A DNA stretch of 64,000 nt from Aquincola agrisoli. GTDB taxonomy: Bacteria; Pseudomonadota; Gammaproteobacteria; Burkholderiales; Burkholderiaceae_C. A program made the translations under genes and the position numbers. Under the pieces are notes generated by a model, which worked only from the letters and a program-made list of their open reading frames with translations, did no database searches and was not told the DNA's origin. The stretch is taken from the NCBI RefSeq assembly GCF_036621135.1, contig NZ_JAZIBG010000049.1:104262-168261 (forward strand), written 5' to 3'. This document shows, in pieces, positions 26,452-34,432 of the stretch. Each line of letters opens with the position of its first letter. Position 1 is the first letter of the stretch.

Positions 26452-27509
26452 GCGTCGCTCTCCGGAGAGGGGGGGGTGGCTGCAGCGACGAGGCGCTGCA
26501 GCAGGGACAGGGTGTCGAGGTTGATGCGTTCGAGCCGCAGCAGGCTGCGTTCCAGTCGCTGCAGGCGGTCGTCGTTCTGGCGCGCCGCGAGCGCGTCGAG
26601 CTCACGCGTCATGCCTTCGGCGGATTCGACGCTCAGGGTCAGCCGGGGGGCGTCGATGTCGCCTGCCGGAGCGCTGCTGGGTTGTGATGCCGCGGCGCCC
26701 CCTTCGCGGGCGAATTCCTTGACCACCTCTTCGACATCCGCGACCGTGAGCCGCGTCTTGTCGTTCAGGTACCCGAGCAACAGCAGGCGATCACACACTG
26801 CGTTGATACGGCGAGGCACACCTTGGCTCGCATTGAAGATGGCGTGGAAGGACTCGGGCTCGAATTCGGGATGGCCGGTCGAGCCTGCGCACTTCAGGCG
26901 GTGCTCGATGTAGTGCTGCGTGTCTTCCAGGTCGAGCGGGCCGATATGGCAAGTGGCGGCCACCCGCTGGCGGAACTGTTCCATCTCGGGCCGCTGGAGG
27001 ATTTCGCGGAACTCGGGCTGGCCCACCAGGAAGCTCTGCAGCAAGGCCTGGGTGCCCAGTTGGTAGTTCGACAGCATGCGCAGTTCTTCGACCGCGCGCG
27101 GAGACAGGTTCTGCGCCTCGTCCACCACGAGCAGGCAGCGTTTGCCCTGGCTCGCCTGGCCGATCAGGAACGCCTCCAAGGTGATGAGCAGCTCCGACTT
27201 GGTGACGCCCTTGACTTGAAAGCCAAACGCCGCGCCGACCATGCGAAGCGTGTCTTCCGCATCCAGCTGCGTGGTCACCAGCTGGCCGACCACCACGTCG
27301 CTGCGGTTGAGGCTGTCGAGCAGGCCGCGCAGGATGGTCGTCTTGCCGGCGCCGATCTCGCCGGTGATGACGATGAACCCCTCGTTGCGCATCACGCCGT
27401 ACTCGAGGTAGGCCTTTGCGCGACGATGCTGCTTGCTGTCGAAATAGAAACTGGGATCTGGGTTCAGCTGGAACGGCTTGCTGCTCAGTCCGTAGAAGGC
27501 TTCGTACAT
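26448..27509 (-). CDS. XrtA-associated ExeA-like ATPase
   Basis: A 353-residue AAA-type ATPase of the group found beside exosortase A. MYEAFYGLSSKPFQLNPDPS is the typical opening. Walker A is GEIGAGKTT near residue 50 and Walker B is LLVVDEAQNL near residue 126. The ATPase domain resembles ExeA/GspA secretion proteins. A C-terminal extension after residue 265, including LDALAARQNDDRLQRLERSL, is predicted coiled coil. It probably energises or regulates export at the inner membrane. It lies two bases after the beta-barrel gene and overlaps wecB by four. Confidence 0.9.
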   Translation of the reverse strand: MYEAFYGLSSKPFQLNPDPSFYFDSKQHRRAKAYLEYGVMRNEGFIVITGEIGAGKTTILRGLLDSLNRSDVVVGQLVTTQLDAEDTLRMVGAAFGFQVKGVTKSELLITLEAFLIGQASQGKRCLLVVDEAQNLSPRAVEELRMLSNYQLGTQALLQSFLVGQPEFREILQRPEMEQFRQRVAATCHIGPLDLEDTQHYIEHRLKCAGSTGHPEFEPESFHAIFNASQGVPRRINAVCDRLLLLGYLNDKTRLTVADVEEVVKEFAREGGAAASQPSSAPAGDIDAPRLTLSVESAEGMTRELDALAARQNDDRLQRLERSLLRLERINLDTLSLLQRLVAAATPPSPESDA

Positions 27510-27511
27510 GG

Positions 27512-29059
27512 TCAGAACTGATACCCGAAATTGGCGATCAGCGCCCGCTCGGTGAATTGCGTTGTGCCGCTGGACTGGCTGTAGCGGGCGGACACACCCA
27601 GGTCTGCGCGGGGGCTGAGGCGCGTGGTCCAGCCCGCCGAGAGGCTGCGCACGGACGTGCGTTGAGAGCTGAACTCACCCGTCGAGCGCACCCAACCCAG
27701 CGTGGTGTTGATCGATGATTGCTGGGTGAGCCGATGCGACCAGTTGGCATTGAAGCCGCGCTGGTGAACCGAATTCGAGGCGCCGAAATCATCGCCTGTG
27801 TCGGTGGCGCGCTGGAGCTGGCGCGACGAGGTTCGTGTTGCCTGGAAGACGACCGTCGAGCGGATGCCCATCAGTGCCAGCGACAGCGATTGGACGCGCT
27901 GCAACGTGGGCGATGCCGTCAGGAAGCCCGGGATGGCGGTGCTGTTCGGGTTCAACCCGTAGATCGCGATCACTTCGCGCACGAGCAGATCACGCCGGAG
28001 CAGGTCAGGCTCCGCCGAGGCGAACTGCTGGAACAGGAGGTCATAGACGGTGATGCCCCCCGAGCGGCCGTTGGGGCCGCCCGTCGAGACGTCCCGGGAG
28101 TCGATGAAGTTCCAGACGGTGCGGGGCGTCCGGAAGGTGAAGCTCACGGCGTGGGACGAGCCGAAGAAGCGCTTTTCGTAGCGGGCGGAAAGCTTGGTCC
28201 GTTCGCTCGGCACCCAATCCAGCTGCAGGCCGGCGATCTCGTACGATTTCTTTTCAGGGCTTTGCAGGTCCGTCCATTCGGTGCCGCCGATGCCGGTGAG
28301 CACCAACGACGACATCAACGGATAGCTCAGCGTTCCGCGCAACGTATCCGTCTCGGTGGAGGTGCCGGAGTCGTAGTCGACCGTGTCCCGGCTCGCCGAC
28401 ATCGACCAAGCCAGTGTGCGTTGTGTATCCCCTCCCCGAAGCGAGAGCCTGCCGCCTGTGGACTTTGAATTGGCGGCGCTGAAGCTGCTGCTGCGATTCA
28501 CCCCGTAATTCAGGCGCGCCTCGTATCGGGCCAGCGAACCGAGCTCCCCTTGGATATACGGCGATACGGAGAAGGTTCTCGTCTCCGAGCGGTTGCCGCT
28601 GGCCAGCGACGGATCGGTGGCGGTGGGGCCAAAAGCGGAAATCTGCTGCTGCGAGATGGACCCCGCCAAGTCGACGAAGGCCCAGTTGTCGACCAACTCG
28701 GCCGTGCCGACGCCGTTCAGCGTGTTCTGCAGGTCGTTTTCCTCGGAATGTCGGGCGTACAGCAAGCTCGACAGCGAGTATTCGAGGCTGCCTCGCACCC
28801 GGCTGCCGGTACCGAGCAACCGCACGCTGACCGTCGCCTGCGTGATCGCGTCACTTTCCCCGTCGCTGGATGCCTGGTAGTTGTCTGTCAGCGTCTGCCG
28901 CAGGCTCGCCGCGGGCGACAACGTCCAGGTGCGGCCGCTGCCATCGCTTTGCGCCAGGGCCATGGACGGGATCCCGACAAGCGGCGTGACGGCCAGCGCC
29001 ATCGCCCGGATGGCACGCCATTCGAAGGCGGCCGTTTTCTGCCTGGCCCGCCTGGTCAC
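27512..29059 (-). CDS. XrtA-associated outer-membrane beta-barrel protein
   Basis: A 515-residue protein of the PEP-CTERM-associated barrel family (TIGR03016-like), a likely outer-membrane component of polymer export. The N-terminus carries a long signal peptide ending ...PSMALAQ near residue 37. The mature part is an array of amphipathic strands such as RTLAWSMSASRDTVDYDSGT and TKLSARYEKRFFGSSHAVSF, and the protein ends in a C-terminal aromatic strand (LIANFGYQF), the usual barrel-insertion signal. It starts with GTG at 29059, overlapping the kinase stop as GTGA. Confidence 0.85.
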   Translation of the reverse strand: MTRRARQKTAAFEWRAIRAMALAVTPLVGIPSMALAQSDGSGRTWTLSPAASLRQTLTDNYQASSDGESDAITQATVSVRLLGTGSRVRGSLEYSLSSLLYARHSEENDLQNTLNGVGTAELVDNWAFVDLAGSISQQQISAFGPTATDPSLASGNRSETRTFSVSPYIQGELGSLARYEARLNYGVNRSSSFSAANSKSTGGRLSLRGGDTQRTLAWSMSASRDTVDYDSGTSTETDTLRGTLSYPLMSSLVLTGIGGTEWTDLQSPEKKSYEIAGLQLDWVPSERTKLSARYEKRFFGSSHAVSFTFRTPRTVWNFIDSRDVSTGGPNGRSGGITVYDLLFQQFASAEPDLLRRDLLVREVIAIYGLNPNSTAIPGFLTASPTLQRVQSLSLALMGIRSTVVFQATRTSSRQLQRATDTGDDFGASNSVHQRGFNANWSHRLTQQSSINTTLGWVRSTGEFSSQRTSVRSLSAGWTTRLSPRADLGVSARYSQSSGTTQFTERALIANFGYQF

Positions 29060-30039
29060 GACAGCGTTCCGGGCGCGGACGTCGACGGGGCTGCTGCACG
29101 GTCGGGACTGGGCCCGTAGCCGTAGCCGTACCCATAGCCATAGCCGTAACCCGACGCATAGCCGTCGGTAGAAATCGTGCGAGCCTGGTTCAGCAGCAGC
29201 ATGCGGACAGGGCAGTGCTCGATGGTGGAGAGCGCATGCTGCACGTCGGACTGCAGGGTCTTGTCGGCGTGGACGACCACCACGATCTGCCCCATGTTGG
29301 TGGCGAGTGCCCGCGCTTCCGTGGTCAGCAACAGCGGCGGTGAGTCGAAGATGATGATGCGATCCGCATAGCGGGTCGCGATGTCGTCCAGCAGCTGGCG
29401 CATCGCATCGCTGGCGAGCAACTCGGTGGCCTTGGGGCGGGGCGCGCCGCTGGGCAGGATGGACAGCTTGTCGACGTTGGTACGCAGGAGCACGTCCGCC
29501 ATGTCGGCTTGCTGCTCCAGCACTTCCAGCAGCCCGGGCCCTTGAGGAATGCCCAGCATGCGGGGCAGAGAGGGCCGCGCGACGTCCGCATCGACCAGCA
29601 TCACGGTGTGGTCGAGTTCGTTGGCGATGCTCATCGCCAGATTGATGGACGTGAAGCTCTTTCCTTCCCCGGCCAGCGCGCTGGTCATCATGATCAGGTT
29701 GGCGTGGGTGATCGTGGAAACGCCCTTGCCGACCGCGTTGCGAATGAGCGGGCGCTTGATCACACGGTACTGGTCCGCCACGTTGGAGCGTGGTGCCGCG
29801 GGCGTGACGATGCCTGCGGCCGCGAGCCTGTCGAGGTCGAGTTCGACCTTGCGCGAGGCGGGCCGCGCGAGATTCGTCGCAGCGTCGGAGGCAACTGCCG
29901 GGGACGGCACCGGCTCGGCGGGCGGCCCTCCTCGCGAGGGCGACGAGGTCGCTGCCGAGGCCGGCTGGGGAATTTCGATGCCGGCTTCCCTGAGTTGCGC
30001 CAACCGCTGCGCGGCTTGCTCTATCAAACTGCCATTCAT
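29056..30039 (-). CDS. XrtA-associated tyrosine autokinase (BY-kinase)
   Basis: A 327-residue cytoplasmic bacterial tyrosine kinase that partners the chain-length protein encoded just upstream. Walker A is SALAGEGKSFTS near residue 117, Walker A' is VMLVDADVARPSLPRMLG, and Walker B is RIIIFDSPPLLLT near residue 230. The C-terminus holds a tyrosine cluster (YASGYGYGYGYGYGYG) with seven tyrosines, the expected autophosphorylation tail, built from an unusually regular repeat. Cyclic phosphorylation should tune polymer length and export. The gene starts two bases after the chain-length gene. Confidence 0.92.
   Translation of the reverse strand: MNGSLIEQAAQRLAQLREAGIEIPQPASAATSSPSRGGPPAEPVPSPAVASDAATNLARPASRKVELDLDRLAAAGIVTPAAPRSNVADQYRVIKRPLIRNAVGKGVSTITHANLIMMTSALAGEGKSFTSINLAMSIANELDHTVMLVDADVARPSLPRMLGIPQGPGLLEVLEQQADMADVLLRTNVDKLSILPSGAPRPKATELLASDAMRQLLDDIATRYADRIIIFDSPPLLLTTEARALATNMGQIVVVVHADKTLQSDVQHALSTIEHCPVRMLLLNQARTISTDGYASGYGYGYGYGYGYGPSPDRAAAPSTSAPGTLS
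29115..29162 (-). repeat. Hexanucleotide tandem repeat coding the Gly-Tyr tail of the tyrosine kinase
   Basis: On the plus strand eight successive six-base units (CGTAGC or CATAGC with single changes, one degenerate unit at 29151-29156) encode alternating glycine and tyrosine in the kinase tail. Because the unit is a multiple of three, gain or loss of copies would change the number of phosphorylatable tyrosines without breaking the frame. Confidence 0.75.
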
Positions 30040-30041
30040 GG

Positions 30042-31619
30042 TTATTTGCCTGTCATCACAGACATGGCGACCATGCCCAGAACGAATAGACCGACCAAGC
30101 TGGCGCTGGCGGCGGAAAAGCGAAGCATGTCGCTGCGGTCACGCCGGTGGTCGGCGTCCGTTTGAATCAGCGACACCACGCCCAGCAGCGGCAGATCGAA
30201 CTTCGCACGCAGTTCAGACGCACGGTGGAACACCGGACGAAGCTGGCTCGCGCTGAAGGCGACGAACAGGCCGGCCCCGATCGCCGCCGCCAACGCCAGG
30301 GGCAGCAGCAGCATGCGGTTGGGGGATACCGGCTTCGGTGACACCCGCGGCGGCTCGATCAGCCGGAAATCCGCCATGCCCGACGCGACGTCGAGATCCC
30401 CGGACATCGCGGCCGCCTCGCGTCGCGCCACCAGATCTTCGTAGTTCTTCTTGTGAATCGCGTAGTCGCGGTTGAGCTGTGCCGCCTCTGCTTCGATCTT
30501 GGGGGTGAGCCGGATCTTGGAGTGCGCATCGTTGTACCGCGCTTCGTACTCGGCGACCCGGGCCCGGAGCGCCGCCACCTGCACCTCCGAGGTCGCCAGC
30601 ACACGGTTCATCTCTTGGGCGGCCAGGCTGGACTGGTTGCCGCCGCCCATCATCGATGGCTGCTGCGCCTGCTGCTTGCGAAGTTTGGCGACCTCCGCGG
30701 CCTTCTGTGCTTCCAGCTCCTTGACGAGGCGGCGCGTGCTGACGACCTCGGGGTGCTGGTCGGTGAACCGTTGCAGCAGCGCGTCGAGGTTGCGCTTCTG
30801 GCTTTCCAGGCGCCCATCGATCTCGGGCGTCGCGATGTTGAGCGAAGACTCTTCCAGCAAGCTCTGCACCGTGGAATTGACGCCGGCGGAGGTTTCGGCG
30901 GCGAGGGCGGCCTTTGCGGCGGATCGCGCGTTCTCCGCTTCTCTCAGTTGCAGCCTTGCGGCCTCGAGCTGGGCCGCCAGCTCCGCCAGCCGCGTTGCAG
31001 AGTCTTTCCCGTCGCTGAACTGGAGTTCGATGTTCTTCAGCCGGAAATCTTTCAATCGGGCTTCCGCCTCCTCCAGCTTCGCCTGGTAACTGCGGATCTG
31101 CTCATTGATGAAGACCTTGGCGCTGTCCGTGTCCTTGCGGCTGGCACCCATGCTCGATTCCACGAAGATCGACACGAGCGACTGGATGGCACGCTTCGCT
31201 TTCTCAGGATCGGAGTCGCGGAAGGACAGCAGGTAGAGGTTGTCGCGGTCGGCGCTCTTGATCTGCAGCGTGTTCATCAGCCGCTCGACGGTCGCCTCCT
31301 GCTTGGCCTTGGTGCTCTGGTCAAGGTCGAGATCGGCCATGCGCACCAGCTTCTCGATGTTCGGCCGGCTGATCAAGGTGCGGCTGAGCATGTTCACCTG
31401 CTGGTTCACATCGGGTTGAACTGCCAGCCCGGACATCAGCGGTTTCAGGATCGTCTGCGTATCCACGAACACGCGCGCACTGGCTTCATATTGGTCGGGA
31501 ATCCGCATCACGAATATGGCGCCCGCGATCGCCACCAACCACGCCACGGCCACGCCTTGCCAGCGGTACTTGTACATACCGCGCGCAATGCTGGTGATCT
31601 GCTCAATAAGTTCGTACAT
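30042..31619 (-). CDS. XrtA system polysaccharide chain-length determinant (Wzc/GumC-like)
   Basis: A 525-residue polysaccharide co-polymerase. Residues about 20-38 form the first membrane helix (WLVAIAGAIFVMRIPDQYEA), leading into the Wzz domain (ARVFVDTQTILKPLM). The middle (about 150-390) is a long periplasmic coiled coil. RMLLLPLALAAAIGAGLFVA near residue 440 is the second helix, preceded by a proline-rich PPRVSPKPVSP motif typical of Wzz, and a third hydrophobic helix ends the protein (SASLVGLFVLGMVAMSVM). The kinase domain is separate, encoded next. It sets polymer length and links to the outer-membrane exporter. Confidence 0.92.
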   Translation of the reverse strand: MYELIEQITSIARGMYKYRWQGVAVAWLVAIAGAIFVMRIPDQYEASARVFVDTQTILKPLMSGLAVQPDVNQQVNMLSRTLISRPNIEKLVRMADLDLDQSTKAKQEATVERLMNTLQIKSADRDNLYLLSFRDSDPEKAKRAIQSLVSIFVESSMGASRKDTDSAKVFINEQIRSYQAKLEEAEARLKDFRLKNIELQFSDGKDSATRLAELAAQLEAARLQLREAENARSAAKAALAAETSAGVNSTVQSLLEESSLNIATPEIDGRLESQKRNLDALLQRFTDQHPEVVSTRRLVKELEAQKAAEVAKLRKQQAQQPSMMGGGNQSSLAAQEMNRVLATSEVQVAALRARVAEYEARYNDAHSKIRLTPKIEAEAAQLNRDYAIHKKNYEDLVARREAAAMSGDLDVASGMADFRLIEPPRVSPKPVSPNRMLLLPLALAAAIGAGLFVAFSASQLRPVFHRASELRAKFDLPLLGVVSLIQTDADHRRDRSDMLRFSAASASLVGLFVLGMVAMSVMTGK

Positions 31620-31651
31620 TGCGCGTTCCTGCCGCCAACACCCGGCTCATG

Positions 31652-32257
31652 TCAGAAGAAGCTCTGCGGAATGATGAGGATGTCGCCCGGACGCATTTCG
31701 ACATTGGCTGAGATGTCTCCGTCCTTGATCAGGTCCTTGAGGCGGACGGCGTATTGCTTATTGCCGTCGGAGCCCCGCAGGATCGTGGCCTTGTTGCCGG
31801 CCGCAAAATCAGTCAGCCCGCCGACGGCAATCATCACGTCCAGCAGCGTCATCTTCTGCTTGTAAGGCAGGAATTGAGGCCGCGCGGCCTCGCCGACAAC
31901 GCGGACCTGTTCGCTGTACGGGCCGATGAAATTGGTCACGACGACCGTCACCACCGGATCGCGGATGTACTTCTCGAGTTGCTTCTCAATATCCCGCGCA
32001 ACCTGGGTCGGGGTCTTTCCCTGCGCCTGGAGTTCATCGACGAGGGGGGCGGAGATCTTCCCATCGGGGCGCACCGGCACCGACATCGACAATTCGGGAT
32101 TGCGCGAGACGATAATGTTCAGCGCATCACCGGCACCGATGATGTACGAGTAATCCGGCGCAGGGGTGTCGGTCGGTATCGGCGGATATTTGGTGGAAAA
32201 CCCGGAGCAGCCTGCCAAGATCATCAAAGAAATTGCCACTAATGGTAGTTTTAGCAT
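31652..32257 (-). CDS. XrtA-associated polysaccharide export lipoprotein (EpsE/Wza-like)
   Basis: A 201-residue outer-membrane polysaccharide export protein. The signal peptide MLKLPLVAISLMILAGC ends in the lipobox LAGC, so Cys17 should be lipidated. The Poly_export domain follows (SYIIGAGDALNIIVSRNPEL, SVPVRPDGKISAPLVDELQA) and then a SLBB domain (VVGEAARPQFLPYKQKMTLL). The ATG at 32257 is chosen for its lipoprotein N-terminus and its GAAGGA eight bases upstream; GTG 32287 would bury the lipobox. It is the first gene of the 18-gene minus-strand run, followed after 32 bases by the chain-length gene. Confidence 0.92.
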   Translation of the reverse strand: MLKLPLVAISLMILAGCSGFSTKYPPIPTDTPAPDYSYIIGAGDALNIIVSRNPELSMSVPVRPDGKISAPLVDELQAQGKTPTQVARDIEKQLEKYIRDPVVTVVVTNFIGPYSEQVRVVGEAARPQFLPYKQKMTLLDVMIAVGGLTDFAAGNKATILRGSDGNKQYAVRLKDLIKDGDISANVEMRPGDILIIPQSFF

Positions 32258-32279
32258 GATGCGTCCTTCAAGATGAGAA

Positions 32280-32300
32280 GGGCGCACGATGGATGCGCCC
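32280..32300 (-). promoter_or_regulatory. Perfect 7-bp hairpin in the epsE leader
   Basis: GGGCGCA at 32280-32286 and TGCGCCC at 32294-32300 are exact inverted repeats around a seven-base loop. In the mRNA of the XrtA operon the hairpin would end about 20 bases before the ribosome site. No U-tract follows on either strand, so a terminator is unlikely; an mRNA-stability or binding element is possible. Confidence 0.4.
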
Positions 32301-32346
32301 TTGGCATGGCTGTGGTTCGGTGAATCGCGGGTCTGTCTAGCTCAGG

Positions 32347-32375
32347 CATACAACGTTGCCCACAGGTGTCAGCAA
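32347..32375 (-). promoter_or_regulatory. Weak sigma70-like promoter candidate for the XrtA operon
   Basis: On the minus strand TTGCTG (32375-32370) and TGTATG (32352-32347) are separated by 17 bases, about 90 bases ahead of the epsE start codon. Each hexamer matches the consensus only partly. XrtA loci of related bacteria are often under sigma54 control, and no correctly spaced -24/-12 element was found, so this remains tentative. Confidence 0.2.
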
Positions 32376-32636
32376 ACCTCGGATAGGGTCTCGCGGATGG
32401 TAGGCCCAGGGGCCGGGCGAGTCGTCGCACAATTTACTACAAGGCCTTGACGGCACAGGGGCATGCCGACTCCTGTGATCGCCCGTTGTCGTGCGGATAC
32501 GCACTGTTTGGCCATGGTTGGTGTGCAGCCGGCCTGTTGGAACACCCCCACATGGGTGGCGCTGAACATCGGAAGTCGTCGTGCCACGGGGCACGGGTGG
32601 TAACGGCGTCGCCCTGACACGGGCCGGCGACCCGTG

Positions 32637-33932
32637 CTATTGGATATAGGGATCGCTCAGATCCTCTGCGCGCGCTAGCAGCACCGCGCGGTCGCGGCCG
32701 TTCCGTGTGAGCGACGCGGCATGCTCGAAGGCCGCGCGGGCCTGTGCCCGCCGGCCCATCTGCGCCAGCAATTCGCCCTGGGCGCTGTAGAACCACGGAT
32801 AGGCCGCCATCGCAGGCTGCGAGGCCAGGGCTTCGACCAGCGGCCACGCCGCGGCGGGCCCGCTCGCCATGCCCACCGCCACCGCCCTGTTGAGTGCGAC
32901 CACCGGCGAGGGTGCGGCTTCCAGCAAGGCGTCGTAGAGCTGCACGATGCGTTGCCAGTCCGTGTCGCCGGAGCGCGTCGCGCGTGCGTGGCATGCGGCG
33001 ATCGCGGCTTGCAGCGCGTACGGGCCCCATCCCGCGCCGGCGTCGGCCAGGGCCTCGGCACGGGCCAGTGCCGCCAGGCCGCGGCGGATCAGCAACGGGT
33101 CCCAGCGGCTGCGATCCTGGTCGCGCAACAGCACGGGGTGGCCGTTCGTATCGATGCGCGCGTGCGCGCGGGACGACTGCAGCTCCATCAGCGCCGACAG
33201 TCCGTGCGCCTCCGATTCGTTCGGTACGAGGCCCGCGAGCACCCGTGCCAGGCGGATCGCTTCATCGCACAGGGCGGGCCGCATCCAGTCGTCCCCGGCG
33301 GTGGCCGCATAGCCTTCGTTGTAGATGAGGTAGAGGACGTCGAACACCGAATCGAGGCGTTCGGCCCGTGCGTCGGCGGCCGGCACCTCGAAGGGCACAC
33401 GCGCCGCCGTCAGGGCACGCTTGGCCCGCACGATGCGTTGCGCGACGGTCGGTTCGGACGTCAGGAACGCGCGGGCGATCTCCGCGGTGCTCAAGCCGCC
33501 CAGCAGGCGCAGCGTCAGCGCCACGCGCGCCTCGGTCGGCAGCACGGGATGGCAGGCCGTGAAGATCAGTTTCAGAAGATCGTCGCCGATGTCGTCCTGC
33601 CGCGCGGCGTCGAGCGCGTCGACGAAATCCGGGGTCACGTGCGCGCCCAGCGCATCGGCATCGGCACCCAGCTCCTCGTGTTTGCGCTGCTGCATGGACA
33701 GCTGCCGCAGCCGGTCGAGCGCCCGGTGCTTGGCCGTGGCCATCAGCCACGCCCCGGGGTTGTCGGGCAACCCGTCTCGCGGCCAATGTTCCAGCGCGGC
33801 CACCAGCGCGTCCTGCGCCAGTTCCTCGGCCAGGCCGACGTCACGCACCAGCCGCGCCACCCCCGCGATGATGCGCGCGGACTCGATGCGCCAGACCGCC
33901 TCGATGGCACGGTGCGTCGCGTGGGCCGTCAC
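32637..33932 (-). CDS. ECF-type RNA polymerase sigma factor with long C-terminal domain (ECF42-like)
   Basis: A 431-residue sigma factor, much longer than a classical ECF sigma (about 180). Residues about 5-185 hold region 2 (LAEELAQDALVAALEHWPRD, NPGAWLMATAKHRALDRLR) and region 4 (LRLLGGLSTAEIARAFLTSE). The remaining 240 residues form a helical, TPR-like domain (DVLYLIYNEGYAATAGDDWM, YPWFYSAQGELLAQMGR). This architecture and the adjacent DGPF proteins are the hallmark of group ECF42, which lacks a classical anti-sigma factor and is thought to be controlled through its C-terminal domain. It starts at GTG 33932, 37 bases after the VOC gene. Confidence 0.88.
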   Translation of the reverse strand: MTAHATHRAIEAVWRIESARIIAGVARLVRDVGLAEELAQDALVAALEHWPRDGLPDNPGAWLMATAKHRALDRLRQLSMQQRKHEELGADADALGAHVTPDFVDALDAARQDDIGDDLLKLIFTACHPVLPTEARVALTLRLLGGLSTAEIARAFLTSEPTVAQRIVRAKRALTAARVPFEVPAADARAERLDSVFDVLYLIYNEGYAATAGDDWMRPALCDEAIRLARVLAGLVPNESEAHGLSALMELQSSRAHARIDTNGHPVLLRDQDRSRWDPLLIRRGLAALARAEALADAGAGWGPYALQAAIAACHARATRSGDTDWQRIVQLYDALLEAAPSPVVALNRAVAVGMASGPAAAWPLVEALASQPAMAAYPWFYSAQGELLAQMGRRAQARAAFEHAASLTRNGRDRAVLLARAEDLSDPYIQ

Positions 33933-33969
33933 GGGCGGGGGCTTTCGGCGCCGGCAGTGGTCGCAGGCC

Positions 33970-34392
33970 TCATGACGCCTGCTGCGCGGGTTGGGCAGGG
34001 GGTTCGCCCGTCATCGCGACCAGTTCCCAGATGTGGCCGTCCAGGTCTTCGAAGCCGTGGCCGTACATGAACCCGTGGTCCTGGGGCGCGCGAGGTGCCG
34101 TGCCTCCGGCGGCGACGGCCTTGGCAACCAGGGCATCGACCTCCTCCCGCGTGTCGCAGGAGACGCAGATCAGCACTTCCGACGTCCGGGTGGCGTCGGC
34201 GATCGGCTTGCTGGTGAAGCCCTTGAAGAAGTCCTCGACCAGCAGCATCGCGTAGAGGTTCTCCCCCAGCACCAGGCAGGCGCCCTGGTCGTTGGTGAAC
34301 TGCGGGTTGAAGCTGTAGCCCATCTGCTCGAAGAAGCGGCGGGAGCGCTGCATGTCCTTGATCGGCAGGTTGACGTAGATCTGCTTGTGCAT
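33970..34392 (-). CDS. VOC-family (glyoxalase-like) protein
   Basis: A 140-residue vicinal-oxygen-chelate domain protein. MHKQIYVNLPIKDMQRSRRF is the first beta-alpha unit and HGFMYGHGFEDLDGHIWELV the last, with the metal-type Glu in the closing strand. The start is ATG 34392, with AAGGAG eight bases ahead. Similar small VOC proteins (PhnB/YaeR-like, lactoylglutathione-lyase-related) often accompany DGPF proteins and ECF sigma factors. The substrate is unknown. It lies between a DGPF protein and the sigma factor in one operon. Confidence 0.85.
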   Translation of the reverse strand: MHKQIYVNLPIKDMQRSRRFFEQMGYSFNPQFTNDQGACLVLGENLYAMLLVEDFFKGFTSKPIADATRTSEVLICVSCDTREEVDALVAKAVAAGGTAPRAPQDHGFMYGHGFEDLDGHIWELVAMTGEPPAQPAQQAS

Positions 34393-34432
34393 TCGAAAAG
34401 CTCCTTGGGGGTCGTCGTGTTGGGGGCCAGCC

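Larger units (their letters stand above)
32258..32636. other. Leader and promoter region of the XrtA operon; 379 bases without a gene
   Basis: I see no convincing coding sequence here; short open frames have no family character and no ribosome site. The stretch lies upstream of the epsE-like gene and downstream of the sigma-factor gene. It contains a perfect hairpin (32280-32300), a weak sigma70-like pair on the minus strand (32347-32375), and a 16-mer at 32453-32468 (minus) shared with the upstream region of the plus-strand block. It also has inverted repeats CACAGG/CCTGTG (32454-32459 and 32472-32477) and GTGCG/CGCAC (32491-32495 and 32500-32504). Confidence 0.5.

Noticed and set aside
29115..29162. 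Possible CRISPR or satellite array
   Set aside because: The units are six bases, in frame within the kinase gene, and there are no spacers.
32337..32620. Short minus-strand frames of 83-85 residues in the leader of the XrtA operon
   Set aside because: There is no ribosome site, no family resemblance and composition like noncoding DNA; they overlap each other in different frames.
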